Shown: positions 1 to 9,832 of the stretch, piece by piece
Numbering within the stretch: the first letter of the stretch is position 1
Layout of the letters: each line of letters begins with the position of its first letter
Assembly: GCF_000003815.2 (NCBI RefSeq)
Contig: NC_049993.1
Coordinates: 17,699,139-17,763,138 of the forward strand
Reading direction: 5' to 3'
Length of the DNA: 64,000 nucleotides
Origin: Branchiostoma floridae
Taxonomy: Eukaryota > Chordata > Leptocardii > Amphioxiformes > Branchiostomatidae
Program-made: the position numbers and the translations under genes
Notes under the pieces: generated by a model
Told to the model about the DNA's origin: nothing
Database searches by the model: none
The model's input: the letters and a program-made list of their open reading frames with translations, nothing else

Positions 1-2
1 TA

Positions 3-575
3 CAACACGTAAAGGAAATTCTAGACAATACTGGTTACTCTTACCTATGGAACTCTATGAATTCACAGCTAGACAATAAGCATATATGTACATCGTTAAG
101 AAAAAGGTTAGAAGATATATATATCCAGACATTTTCTCATAGACTGTCCACAGATAATGGTAAGTTAAGATTTTTCAAGAAACTAAAGAAGGGATACTCA
201 ATGGAAACTTATTTAACGTTACTAGATAAATTCGAGGTCAGATCGGCAATGTGCAAACTTAGAATTAGCGCCCACCCCCTTGAAATTGAGAGAGGGCGGT
301 ACAAAAAGCTACCTGTGGGCGAAAGAACCTGTAACCATTGTATGGCAAAACCGGTGGAAGACGAAATACATTTTATTTCTAACTGCCTCTCTAACGATCA
401 GGAAAGAAAGGAGTTATTTGAAGAGGCATGCAAATTCCACAAAAATTTCCAAACGCTTACCGACGAAAACAAAACTATAACGCTGTTAACGTCACATAAC
501 CCACGCATCATAGAAAAAGTGGGACACTTCGTCTTCCACTGCTTCCAGAAAAGAAGTCAAACCCTAAATACGTAG
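3..575 (+). mobile_element. 3' end of a non-LTR retrotransposon ORF (partial)
   Basis: An open frame enters from the window edge and ends at a TAG/TAA-rich tail. The reading before the first Met (VKEILDNTGYSYLWNS) continues the same protein, so the 5' part lies outside the window. Near the end there is a Cys-His cluster of the form C-x2-C-x8-H-x4-C (RTCNHC...EDEIHFISNC). This is typical of the region after the reverse transcriptase domain in LINE-type elements. About 200 bases of AT-rich tail follow. A decayed relative with the same EDEFHFV-x-KC-P pattern occurs near 54600-54760. It is likely a dead 5'-truncated or edge-cut copy. The clade is not resolved. Confidence 0.7.
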
Positions 576-779
576 ATTGTAGCTCTCAGCAGTCCATACC
601 ATTGATAGAATAGTCACTCGTTTACACTTGTCACCATTGTTATCTATACCAAAGTATTTCATTTTATACATGTTTATTATATTCTCTGTATGTTTCATGT
701 TGCAATTAGCCCTCGGGCAAGAACTTGCAAATAAACTTCTTATTATTATTGTTTTATTTGACCTTTGGGGTCTATACGC
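576..779 (+). mobile_element. AT-rich 3' tail of the retrotransposon
   Basis: Untranslated, T-rich sequence follows the stop of the element and contains a TTATTATTATTG run and an AATAAAC. It ends where homology to the LRAT promoter block begins (about 780). The tail boundary is inferred; no target-site duplication is recognised. Confidence 0.4.
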
Positions 780-948
780 AGGTGCCAACTTTTGTGTCCC
801 CGGAAAGCCCCCGGCGAGGAAGTGAAGGCATAAAGAAGGAAGTGAAACTTAACGCAACAGAAAGGGGAACAGTTGACGCGAGGGTAACATATTTGTCAGT
901 TTTAACAAATCGACGAGAAAATGTCGTTCTCAAATACACAGATAAGTA
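780..948 (+). promoter_or_regulatory. Solo copy of an LRAT-gene promoter with a truncated start
   Basis: This block matches the region just upstream of the second LRAT gene (4628-4800) almost base for base in several stretches: the GCAGGYGCCAACT opening, GGAAGTGAAACTTA, GGTAACAGTTGAC and finally ATGTCGTTCTC. That last piece is the translation start of gene 2 (MSFS). Here the reading runs only a few codons (MSFSNTQISN) to a stop, with no LRAT exon after it. Two GGAAGTGAA sites lie at 818 and 838. The simplest reading is a promoter plus start-codon remnant left by tandem duplication of the cluster. Confidence 0.6.
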
Positions 949-1077
949 ATATTATGCAGTATGCACGATTACAATGCCAACTTTTCATTCTCTTTCATAC
1001 GGTAAAGGAAAGAGGTACTGCACAGTCAGTAAACGACATTTTATAACACCTAGCAGTTATTCACAAAACAGGCGGAA

Positions 1078-1380
1078 AAATAAAGTTGTTGATGTACATT
1101 TCCAAGTGAAAGTGGTATCGTCTGGAAAGCACCGCAATGACTCAACCGGCAATGCTGGGAGGGTGAAACCAATTAAGAGTTGTAAGAAATGATGTATAGG
1201 AACCACACGGATACAAAGGGGCACTTTGTCACTACAGGCAGCAATTTCATAGCTTAAAAAGAAATGCAGTTTGAACAAAAATCGAGTTCGCCTGGAATAA
1301 TCTAATGTGCACAACAATGTAGAACTTTTCAGTGGAGCGAGTGGTATCGTCTGGAAATACCCGCGATGACTCAAAACTAC
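1078..1380 (+). promoter_or_regulatory. Upstream block of LRAT gene 1 with two GTATCGTCTGGAAA boxes
   Basis: The box GTATCGTCTGGAAA occurs at about 1115 and 1345, each followed by an A/C-rich stretch and GATGACTCA or AATGACTCA (AP-1-like TGACTCA). Near-identical versions lie upstream of the other LRAT genes (about 4188, 9589 and 12414). The 1078-1150 stretch is paralogous to 12375-12445. The factor that binds is unknown. Confidence 0.5.
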
Positions 1381-1487
1381 CACCCGGAACTATAGACCTA
1401 TATTCTACAACAGCTTTATATTCGCAAAACTTCAGGTTTGGCTTCGTAATTTTCGTGCACTGTTCGTGATACGCGTGTGGGTCAATA

Positions 1488-2843
1488 ATGTCTCTTTGCT
1501 CTAAAAAGTCCATGGCCACATGCTCGAGAGATCGAGATAAGATGGATCCTTCTGACGTCCGACGCAACAATGAAGACGCCGTGGCCGAGTGCGAGAAGGG
1601 AGACCTCATAGAGTTTCCTAGGAAGAAATTCGGGGGCTCAGTATCTCACTGGGCAGCGTACGTGGGTCGTGGCAGGGTCATCCATTTTACAGGCGAAAAC
1701 AAAATGTCGGCAAAGGTAACTGAGAACTGCAATCCTGTTCGTTCGGGGAAATCAACGATCGATAGACGTTATATACGTTCAGTTGAATGATAGGGTTCGC
1801 AGCTGCGTCGGCACAGTTTAATTAGAATAGAGGAGTTTTTAATAGACAAACCAACTTTGCAGAAGTACACAACCTTTCCTGATGATTTTTTAAAACTTTA
1901 AATTTCCTTTTTTAGATCCAGGAGGACCGGTTCTGGGACGTTGTCGGAGACAGCGTGGCCATTATCAACAACTACCTGGACGGTGAGAAAGACGTGCCGC
2001 CAAGGGAGAAAATCGTGGAGAACGCTCGGTCTAAACTTGGAACAACGGGGTACGACGCGGCAAGGAACAACTGCGAGCACTTCGCCACCTGGTGCCGCTA
2101 CGGGGTGAAATGGAGTCAGCAGGTATGTTAACGAGTGTTGGGCTAATCTAGCTATGCGTAAATGTCGTCTGGAAAGTCCTCGAAAAGCTATCACAGTGGT
2201 ACCGTTTGTATGCGTGTTTTGTGGTCAGCAATAACTCAAAAACTTCTGAATAGGTTTTATTTGGTATTTGGGTAGGCCTTGGCAATACGAAGTTCATGGT
2301 CCATTTGGGGGGGGGGGGGGGGGCTTTCCTTGGTACTGCAACAGCACTGGATATTTCTGTATATTCTGTCCTGGACATGCAAGGGTTTTATTTTTTGGAG
2401 ACAGATAGCTTTTTGTATCAGGATTTTGGCCCCTAGCAGCTTGTTCCTGAAGGGGAGGGGCGTTTTTGTTGTCATGTATAATATTGTTGTTTTTGTTGTA
2501 TATGATATCTATGACATGTGGAACATGAACAGATACCAACTATGCAATAAAGGGCTAATTTTCATAATCGATGTGAAATTGCCATGATTCATCTCAATAG
2601 TATTTTGATGTAATTTTATACTTGTAACAAGTGTAAGTTAGTATGTTGTACATAGCCATGCATTCATTATATAAATGTGAGACTTATTTGCATAATCAAA
2701 ATATTTCATGGAGGTATGAGGTCTCAGAATTCAAATCTCTTTTTTTGCAGGTGATAGACTTCTGGGTGACAATTGCTCCTGGCGTTAAACCTCTGCTTGG
2801 AATTGCAGGCAATAATAATCAGAAAAAACGTTCAGAAGACTAG
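1488..2843 (+). CDS. LRAT-domain protein 1 (LRAT/PLAAT-like acyltransferase), 3 exons
   Basis: Exons 1488-1715, 1916-2122 and 2751-2843 all join in phase 0 with GT-AG introns, giving about 175 residues. Exon 1 carries GDLIEFPR and SHWAAYVGRGRVIHF, with the two histidines of the family (His54 and His66, 12 apart). Exon 2 carries [13 protein letters not shown] with the nucleophilic cysteine (Cys129). This Cys-His-His fold (NlpC/P60-related) transfers or hydrolyses acyl chains of phospholipids, or esterifies retinol in LRAT itself. The CRYG ending resembles LRAT more than the PLAAT NELRYG form. Exon 3 gives a short, only moderately hydrophobic tail ending in KKRSED, so membrane anchoring is uncertain. 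The start at 1488 was chosen because the N-terminus (SDVRRNNE) aligns with gene 2; an internal Met at 1542 is possible. The substrate cannot be told from sequence. Confidence 0.85.
2307..2324. repeat. Poly-G run
   Basis: A run of about 17 G lies in intron 2 of LRAT gene 1. It is a potential G-quadruplex on the plus strand and a site where length is often misassembled. Confidence 0.7.
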
Positions 2844-4627
2844 TTACAGGTCTAGTGTGTGGAACATTTCGTAATTGTGCGTTTGATGACATGTAAAGAA
2901 ACATGATCTCGGTTTTATATGTCAATCAGACAATAGATATTTTCTGGGACAAGTGCCTCTCTAATCGTGTTTCTGTTTGAGGCTTTTTTATAAGTTGCCT
3001 TTTCAGACTAATACCAGTTTACCATTATAAATACAAATGGTTGTAATGATCTTGATTGTGCAAACGTAACAATATACGTCTACACGTAGAATATCTCATC
3101 CCAGTATCCTTGCAACAATTCGGGCTCTTGAACTAGTTACTAAGTAAACTGTAATATCCAACGCAAAAATTGGACTCACCCTTCTATGTACACAGACGAA
3201 CTTTCAAGTCAACCAATAATTTTGATTGGACCAGTATCCAACTGGACCTCGCCAAATTGCACAGAAAATTCGTGGTGATGTGTTACGTCGAAGGGTGGGT
3301 ATAACGGTTATATAATTTAGATCCTGATACAGACACAGAAAGTTGTGCCAAGTTTCCCTTGCGGTCACACTAACGGGCAAATGGAGCCCAGATGATACGT
3401 GTGGGTCATTGGAAATCACAGTGTTGCCACTGAATCAAATACCATTGTACAATGATTAAGATGTATTGCAGTGCCAAACGGATGTTCACTTATGATAATC
3501 GGCGCGACATAGGTACGATTGTTTGCAAGTGCCTGTTTAGGGCCCGTGCCATTGAAATGCTCTTTACGAGAACTAATCAAGAATGCTGTTTATATAGTAA
3601 GTGACAGTATGACAACAACGAATGAAGCGTAAATGGTTCAGCAAGATCCAAATAAACGGTTGTCAAGGCTACCACTGAGTGATACTGAGTGTGTTTGACT
3701 TACGTCATTATACCCCTGTCACATTATCCACGATCTTCGGGCGTATCGATGGAAGATCGGCCATACAGTATTTAAGATCGACAGGGTGTTGGGCGTATTT
3801 TCCACCTGAAAACCGTCCCTGTCACATATAAGCCATACTTTGTACCTTGTACAATTGTTGTGCAATTAAGTTATTATCATAAGCAAGGCTCGCGCGATTG
3901 CCGCAGAATCATCGTCCGATCGATTTTCGCCAAATGTGGGGTAGTAGGGGTTCGCCAGGGGCAATAGTTGTCGCCTCCGGGACGTTTGGAACAATTCACA
4001 TGGACACTGACATTTACGTAATGACATGTACTACCAGTGATGTACAACTTAAAGATCGAAGTAAAGAAAACACTATGGGATGAAGTTAGACTTGAATAAT
4101 CTAATGACTAGCAGTATGAAGCTTTTGTTCTGGGCTACACAAAATGAAAACAAAGCAATAAAACGACAAGTGTGTATTTTCGAAAATGGTATCATCTGGA
4201 AACCACCTCAACACTGGATAGGGGAACTACATTGATCCATAATGTCCAAATAAAACATGCAATCCTACATGTCCTATGGGAAATTATGTAGTCAAACAAT
4301 ACAAACGTACCGTGAAAGCTAGCCCGTTCCATCAAATATCAGCAAGCGCATTTTCAAGAAAGTATATACAACTAATCTGCAAATTACCCCCTAATAAGAG
4401 CCCTTGGATTGATCCTGTTGGCTCAAAACAGCCACCTGGCGACGATTCCATCATCTCATGGGGGGTGGAGAAAACCCAAGATAGAGAAAGTTCATTTTTA
4501 CAAATAATTCAACAAGTGTAAAGAGAAACCCCACCAAGGAGGTTATATATAACCTTATTGACCCCACCATGGAAGGGTTTTTCATTGGTTTGAAGCCTTG
4601 ATTTTCATTTGATCGTGGGGTCTTGGC
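2844..4627. other. Intergenic, no gene seen
   Basis: No ORF here shows protein-like composition. A short TTGTACCTTGTACAATTGTT near 3841 resembles the 3' tail of the retroelement remnant at 54990-55030, suggesting a solo retro tail. A GTATCATCTGGAAA box, part of the promoter set of the LRAT cluster, lies at about 4189. Confidence 0.5.
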
Positions 4628-4787
4628 GCAGGCGCCAACTATTACTGTGTCCGTCAAAAGCCGGAAGTGAAACTTAGGCAAAAGAACGGGAAGTGAAACT
4701 TAGAGAAACAGAAAAGGTAACAGTTGACAAGGGCGTAAAACTTTGACATAAATATATATATATAAGTTTTAAGAGATCGAAGAAAAG
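4628..4787 (+). promoter_or_regulatory. Promoter of LRAT gene 2 with twin ETS-IRF-type sites
   Basis: Two copies of GGAAGTGAAACT lie at 4663-4674 and 4689-4700, 26 bases apart. Each fits the GGAA-NN-GAAA composite of an ETS factor beside an IRF, and also resembles an interferon-stimulated response element half. A TATA-like run (AAATATATATATATAAG) lies at about 4750-4767, just before the start codon. The whole block is duplicated at 780-948 and partly at 8340-8400. A role in immune induction is inference from motif form only. Confidence 0.5.
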
Positions 4788-6969
4788 ATGTCGTTCTCAT
4801 TTAACTTTTTAAGAACCCCCTGGATGAGTTCTGAAGACGTCCGCCGAAACAACGAAGGCGTCCTGTCCAGCTGCAAGCAGGGAGACCTGTTAGAGTTTCC
4901 CAGGGGTAAGTTCTTCTCCCACTGGGGAGTGTATGCGGGCGATGGCAAAGTCATCCACCGCACAGGAGACTACGGCGGCGGCAGCGGCTTCCTGGGGTAT
5001 CCGCTGAGCTCACTGTTCCCTTCTGGTGTGCAGGTCGGGAAGGCAAAGGTAAGTCGTTTACCTGACATGGTGGATTCTTGACCATATACTGGGATACCGA
5101 TATCCCTATATAGCTCAACAAGCCGCTCTTTGTTTAGGGTGGGGCTGTACCTGTCTTTCGGAAGGGGCGTAAAAAAGGACTAGCAATCCTTTCCTTTATA
5201 AATATACCCTGCTACTTATACTGAGCTGAAACAGAAAAGAAACGTGATGCCCTATCTACCACTAGGAACTCTCTCTCTCTCACACACACACACACATACA
5301 CACAAATACACACATACACACGCACGCATACACACACAAACACACGCATACACACACATGTACACACACACATCGTCTGAACAACCCTAGTATGGATTCG
5401 ACGTAGCGCACNNNNNNNNNNNNNNNNNNNNNNNNNNNNNNNNNNNNNNNNNNNNNNNNNNNNNNNNNNNNNNNNNNNNNNNNNNNNNNNNNNNNNNNNN
5501 NNNNNNNNNNNNNNNNNNNNNNNNNNNNNNNNNNNNNNNNNNNNNNNNNNNNNNNNNNNNNNNNNNNNNNNNNNNNNNNNNNNNNNNNNNNNNNNNNNNN
5601 NNNNNNNNNNNNNNNNNNNNNNNNNNNNNNNNNNNNNNNNNNNNNNNNNNNNNNNNNNNNNNNNNNNNNNNNNNNNNNNNNNNNNNNNNNNNNNNNNNNN
5701 NNNNNNNNNNNNNNNNNNNNNNNNNNNNNNNNNNNNNNNNNNNNNNNNNNNNNNNNNNNNNNNNNNNNNNNNNNNNNNNNNNNNNNNNNNNNNNNNNNNN
5801 NNNNNNNNNNNNNNNNNNNNNNNNNNNNNNNNNNNNNNNNNNNNNNNNNNNNNNNNNNNNNNNNNNNNNNNNNNNNNNNNNNNNNNNNNNNNNNNNNNNN
5901 NNNNNNNNNNNNNNNNNNNNNNNNNNNNNNNNNNNNNNNNNNNNNNNNNNNNNNNNNNNNNNNNNNNNNNNNNNNNNNNNNNNNNNNNNNNNNNNNNNNN
6001 NNNNNNNNNNNNNNNNNNNNNNNNNNNNNNNNNNNNNNNNNNNNNNNNNNNNNNNNNNNNNNNNNNNCAAAGACAAGGACATGGCCGTGCCGTCCGGGGA
6101 CGAGGTCGTGGAGAGGGCTCGGTCCCGTCTGGGGGAGACCGGCTACAACGTGCTGTGGAACAACTGCGAACACTTCGCCACAGGCTGCCGCTATGGGAAG
6201 GAACAGAGCCAACAGGTACCCACCCACATATATTGTCAAGACATGGTGATGGCATATTCAAGTCATTAACTTATTTTCATGCCGCCACCAACATTAAAAC
6301 AGTACATTAGCTGGTACATGAGTACATAAATACCATCCTCCTAACGCCCGGTCCCCAACGGCATTAGCCTATGGGGCCCTGCTATCTCATGCCCTATCAG
6401 TGGTTATTATGATTGTTGCCACAAACCAGCTGTCAACCAATCAGAGAATAGGCTTTACTTGGGCTTTTTGTTGTCGCAAGCTGCCTCGCAAAGGCCGCTG
6501 GGAAGCTTTCAGCCTATCATGTTACGTATTACATGGCCCTATCCTCCTACGCCCGATCCCCAACGGCTGACTGCCCATACAAGGGCAAGCTCATTAATAT
6601 TTATAAGTAGGGCGGTCCCTAACTGGTCTGAGTACACAAGGTAGCAGAGGTAAACACAAGGCGTTTTGAAACGACTGTGGTCCATCTGCGTAGGAGAATG
6701 ATAAATACAAGCTACAAAGAACACTGACCATTTGCAAACCATTGAAGGCGTTTAAGTTGTGTTTATGTATCGTTAAATGTATGCCTTATTCAGAAATTCT
6801 TGTCAATATCGTTCTATTTGTACTACCTCTACAGGCGATCGTGGCCGGGTCCGTCAGCACGGGTCTCACGGCGGCAGGCTGGCTGACCGGCACACTGTCC
6901 ATCTTCAGCCTCGGTCTCGGAGCGCTGTTCGCTCTGCCCGTGTTCCAGAGCAAGAAATCGTCCAAATAG
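4788..6969 (+). CDS. LRAT-domain protein 2, 3 exons, exon 2 partly in an assembly gap
   Basis: Exon 1 is 4788-5048 and encodes [17 protein letters not shown] and FSHWGVYAGDGKVIH (His45 and His57). A glycine-rich loop (GGGSGFLGYP) before the donor is longer than in its neighbours. Exon 2 is cut by the N run; the visible part (6068-6215) encodes EVVERARSRLGETGYN and [13 protein letters not shown] with the catalytic Cys. The usual W before CRYG is G here. Exon 3 is 6835-6969 and gives a strongly hydrophobic alanine/glycine/leucine tail (about 35 residues) ending in KKSSK, consistent with a C-terminal membrane anchor as in LRAT and PLAAT enzymes. All visible junctions are phase 0. Start chosen because ATGTCGTTCTC follows the TATA-containing promoter block and matches the solo copy at 780-948. 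Confidence 0.8.
5271..5365. repeat. (CT)n and (CA)n microsatellite
   Basis: A short CT run passes into an imperfect CA array with T and G interruptions, directly before the assembly gap. It probably caused the gap. Long minus-strand reading frames across it are artefacts of the repeat and the N run. Confidence 0.9.
5412..6067. other. Assembly gap (656 N)
   Basis: Unsequenced bases. By comparison with the three paralogues, the gap hides the acceptor and the first part of exon 2 of LRAT gene 2 (the W-F-W-D-V-V to NYLD region). Confidence 0.99.
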
Positions 6970-8339
6970 ACTTGCCGCACATTTGTGCCTCTTTCTTGCC
7001 CTCCTAAATATTAGTAGTGACTTGAGGTACAGGAATGAAAATAAACAGGAGAAACGTGCCCATTACCTATATACCATCTTATCTATAGTTTTCACGGCTC
7101 CCATACGCCCGGCTTATGCTACGGTCACATGTGCACGTGTGATTTTAACTGAGAGTTTTAAGATTATCCAGAGTCCCGACCGTACCCACAAAGTAGCCCG
7201 GTAGACACAGAGTGTCCAATGGAGCTTCGAAGGGGTCCCGTAAACTACCCAAAGAGAAACCTTTTTCCAAAGTTGGACCATAGCATTACCAACCTGGGGT
7301 GTGGGGGCCGTGAAAAAATTACCTGGTTTTGCAACCAGGCTACATACCCATATCTTTTTGTCTCATCTTGCCTGAATGTTTGTAGAGACAATAATTTGCA
7401 TGTTTTAGACAGTTTTAGCTGGCTTTGTAAACAATGTTGTGACGTGGTGAGGTATAAGCGACTGATGCACAACAGGACTTGTTATACCAAACACTCACGA
7501 TTTGGGTCTGTGTCTTCTAATAGGTCCTTGCATGGTCAGAAATTGTCCTGATTTACTCGAAATTTTCTATCATCTATGTATAGATGCACTGCATGTATAG
7601 AACAGTGAAATGAGATCATCTTCATCTTCTACACTGAACAGCCCTTACCGATAATAGTTTTGTGGTCTATTATTGTTCTTATAGCTGTCAAGTCAATTTC
7701 TTTAATGACTATTGATCTCGCAAAACCTTGATAAATAGAGGTATTACCCCTGTATGGCTAGTCTTATCTCTGGTAAAACCAATATAACGGGCTATGACTT
7801 TACCTGTGTATCAAATATATGTCATGTAGATTTATGTACATGTACCATTGGACATTGATTATTTGTATTGCTACGACTTCCGTACAGCAATAACTACACC
7901 AAAAAAGGTACTTAAGTTTAGCTCACCCAAACGTTCACGGGTGACTGCTCAACAAAGTTTGTTCTGCAAGTGAAAAGGCGTCACTAAACAAAGAAATTAC
8001 TGGCAGCTTCATCCTTTATGTTGGCTGAATTAGCTTGAAAAATTACCATCCGTAAATTACCACAATGTGACGCAAGCCGTCAACAGGTGTAATTGTAGGG
8101 TGACTTTCAGAATGGGGTTGCTCTGTTATGGTAGGCTACCTTTTCTAATCCAAAGTAATTCCAAATACTTCGACTGACATGACTTAGTACAAAGCAACGG
8201 TATTGAACTTTGCCCTGGACAAAAAGCAGACAGCAGCAAATTTTGTGTACATTGGCAATGCCCCCGGGTGAAAATGGACCTGTCCGTGGAAATCCCCACG
8301 ATGACTTCATGGTACCCGATATATAACTCGTCACAACAC
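6970..8339. other. Intergenic, no gene recognised
   Basis: Open frames here (for example at 7219-7551) have no recognisable domain and no splice or homology support. No LRAT fragment is seen between genes 2 and 3 in this part. Confidence 0.4.
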
Positions 8340-8420
8340 TCGAAACAAGTGGAAAGCCCCTGTTACGGAAGTGAAGCGTAGGCAGAAATTCGGGAGGGGG
8401 GTAGTCACACGAGGTGCAAT
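8340..8420 (+). promoter_or_regulatory. Degenerate LRAT promoter copy
   Basis: GTGGAAAGCCCC, then GGAAGTGAAG (8367-8376) and GTAGGCAGAAATTCGGG, parallel the order of elements at 790-850 and 4650-4690. It lies about 1.4 kb upstream of LRAT gene 3, separated from it by the satellite array. It may be a decayed or displaced promoter module. Confidence 0.4.
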
Positions 8421-8639
8421 TTTCATGGTTGAAAACAGCAACGCGAAAACAATTTCAACAAGACTATAGGTTGGTTAGGTTGTCACAATAAAAAGGTGGC
8501 CTCTACTTCTAATATTTCCAAGTGTATGTATGGCTTTCATATTTTTGTATCTCTTCGATTGTCTTGTACAAACCTCTGTAGCCATACATCTTATATATTA
8601 CAGACTATGTCATTAAGCGCAGTTGTATTTATCTTTACG

Positions 8640-9170
8640 AGGTTGGAGATCCTTAAAAGGTTGGGGTTTTCTTAGGCGTGGAAGTTACCTAAGGATCTAA
8701 AGTCATTTAAAGAATTGGGATTCCTTAAGTAGTTAGGGACACTAATGGAGTTAGTTATCCTTAATTAATTGGGGATCCTATGTTTGTTTGTTTTTGAGGA
8801 TTAAATATCCTTGCTTTTAGTAGTTAGGGAGTTTCGATCCTTTTAAAAGAAGTTAGTTATCCTGAAAGAGTTAGGGACAATCAAGGAGTAAGGAATCCTT
8901 AAAACGTTGTAACGTCTTTAACACTTGGCGATCCTTCAGGAGTTAGGAATCTTTTAGGAGTTAGTGATCCTCACGGGGCGTGGGATCCTTAAGAAGTTAG
9001 GGATCCTTGAGGATAATGATTTGGGGACCCTTGAGAAGTTAGGGATCCTAACTAAGGAGGGCAGGACTTGGGGATCCTTAACCATAAGGATTTATAGATC
9101 CCTACGTATTTAAGAATCCTTAAAAATTTAGGCATATTTTAAGACTAGGTATCCTTAAGGATTCGCGGGT
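8640..9170. repeat. Degenerate GGATCC/TTAAGG satellite, copy 1
   Basis: About 20-25 imperfect units of roughly 20-25 bases of the form AGTTAGGGATCCTTAAGG, with insertions and drift. The entry sequence (GATTGTCTTGT...AGCCAT...TATCTTTACGAGGTTGG) and the array recur at 15236-15735, so the two arrays are one repeat family placed on both sides of LRAT genes 3 and 4. Confidence 0.75.
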
Positions 9171-9308
9171 TTCATCAATTGATTGGCGAAACTCGGAAGA
9201 AAAATTCTGAGTTCTGATTGGCTAATTTCGGAAGAAACCGGAAACGGGAGCAAAAACAAAACGTTTTCTTTCGGAAACGTAATAAGTTGCGAAGTTATGC
9301 TGCATGTG

Positions 9309-9420
9309 GCGCAGTTCAATATCAGCGCTGGTCCAAGGGTCAATATGACGTAATGTTTGGTCAACGAGCTGCACCGACACTAGGGACTTGGTCATAACAG
9401 GTGTTATTTTCATGGTTTAG
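9309..9420 (+). promoter_or_regulatory. Conserved upstream block of LRAT gene 3
   Basis: The stretch GCGCAGTTCAATAT...GGTCCAAGGGTCAATATGA...TAATGTTTG...GACTTGGTCATAACA...ATTTTCATGGTTT is paralogous to 12193-12308, ahead of gene 4. The strongest blocks are AGTTCAATAT and GGTCCAAGGGTCAATATGA. GGTCCAAGGGTCA has the form of a nuclear-receptor direct repeat (two AGGTCA-like half sites). That reading is inference. Confidence 0.45.
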
Positions 9421-9832
9421 AATGAAAAGATAACTTGAGTAAGAAGAGAGCTCGTTTAAAGAAGTCTACACGACAGCTGTATGAAACTTTCACGCGGGCT
9501 AAAAAAAAAGACATTGCAAAAAAAGTTGCATCTTGAAGAGTATTTTGGAGTATATAAAAAAATATTTTCGCTTAATGGTGCCATGATGGTATCGTCTGGA
9601 AAGTACCGCCCCAAACACCAGACCGGATGGAATACTTTGATACTTGGTCAGTTGTTGTGCAGAGACACACTGCTGCGCTGGTCTTTCTTGCAATAATAAG
9701 CAGTACGACGTGAGAACGTTACCATTCTGTAACAGCTTTGGACCCACAAACGTAAACCTTTGACTTCTTGGGGCACAGTACCTCACCTCACCGGTCCCTT
9801 GGGGTACGTACGCTTGACGAAATCGAGGAGAA

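Noticed and set aside
5212-6261. Long minus-strand frames across the first N run
   Set aside because: Unknown bases and (CA)n keep them open; no real protein signal.
7219-7551. Possible 110-residue Cys-containing protein
   Set aside because: No homologous pattern, no paralogue in the cluster and no splice or promoter evidence.
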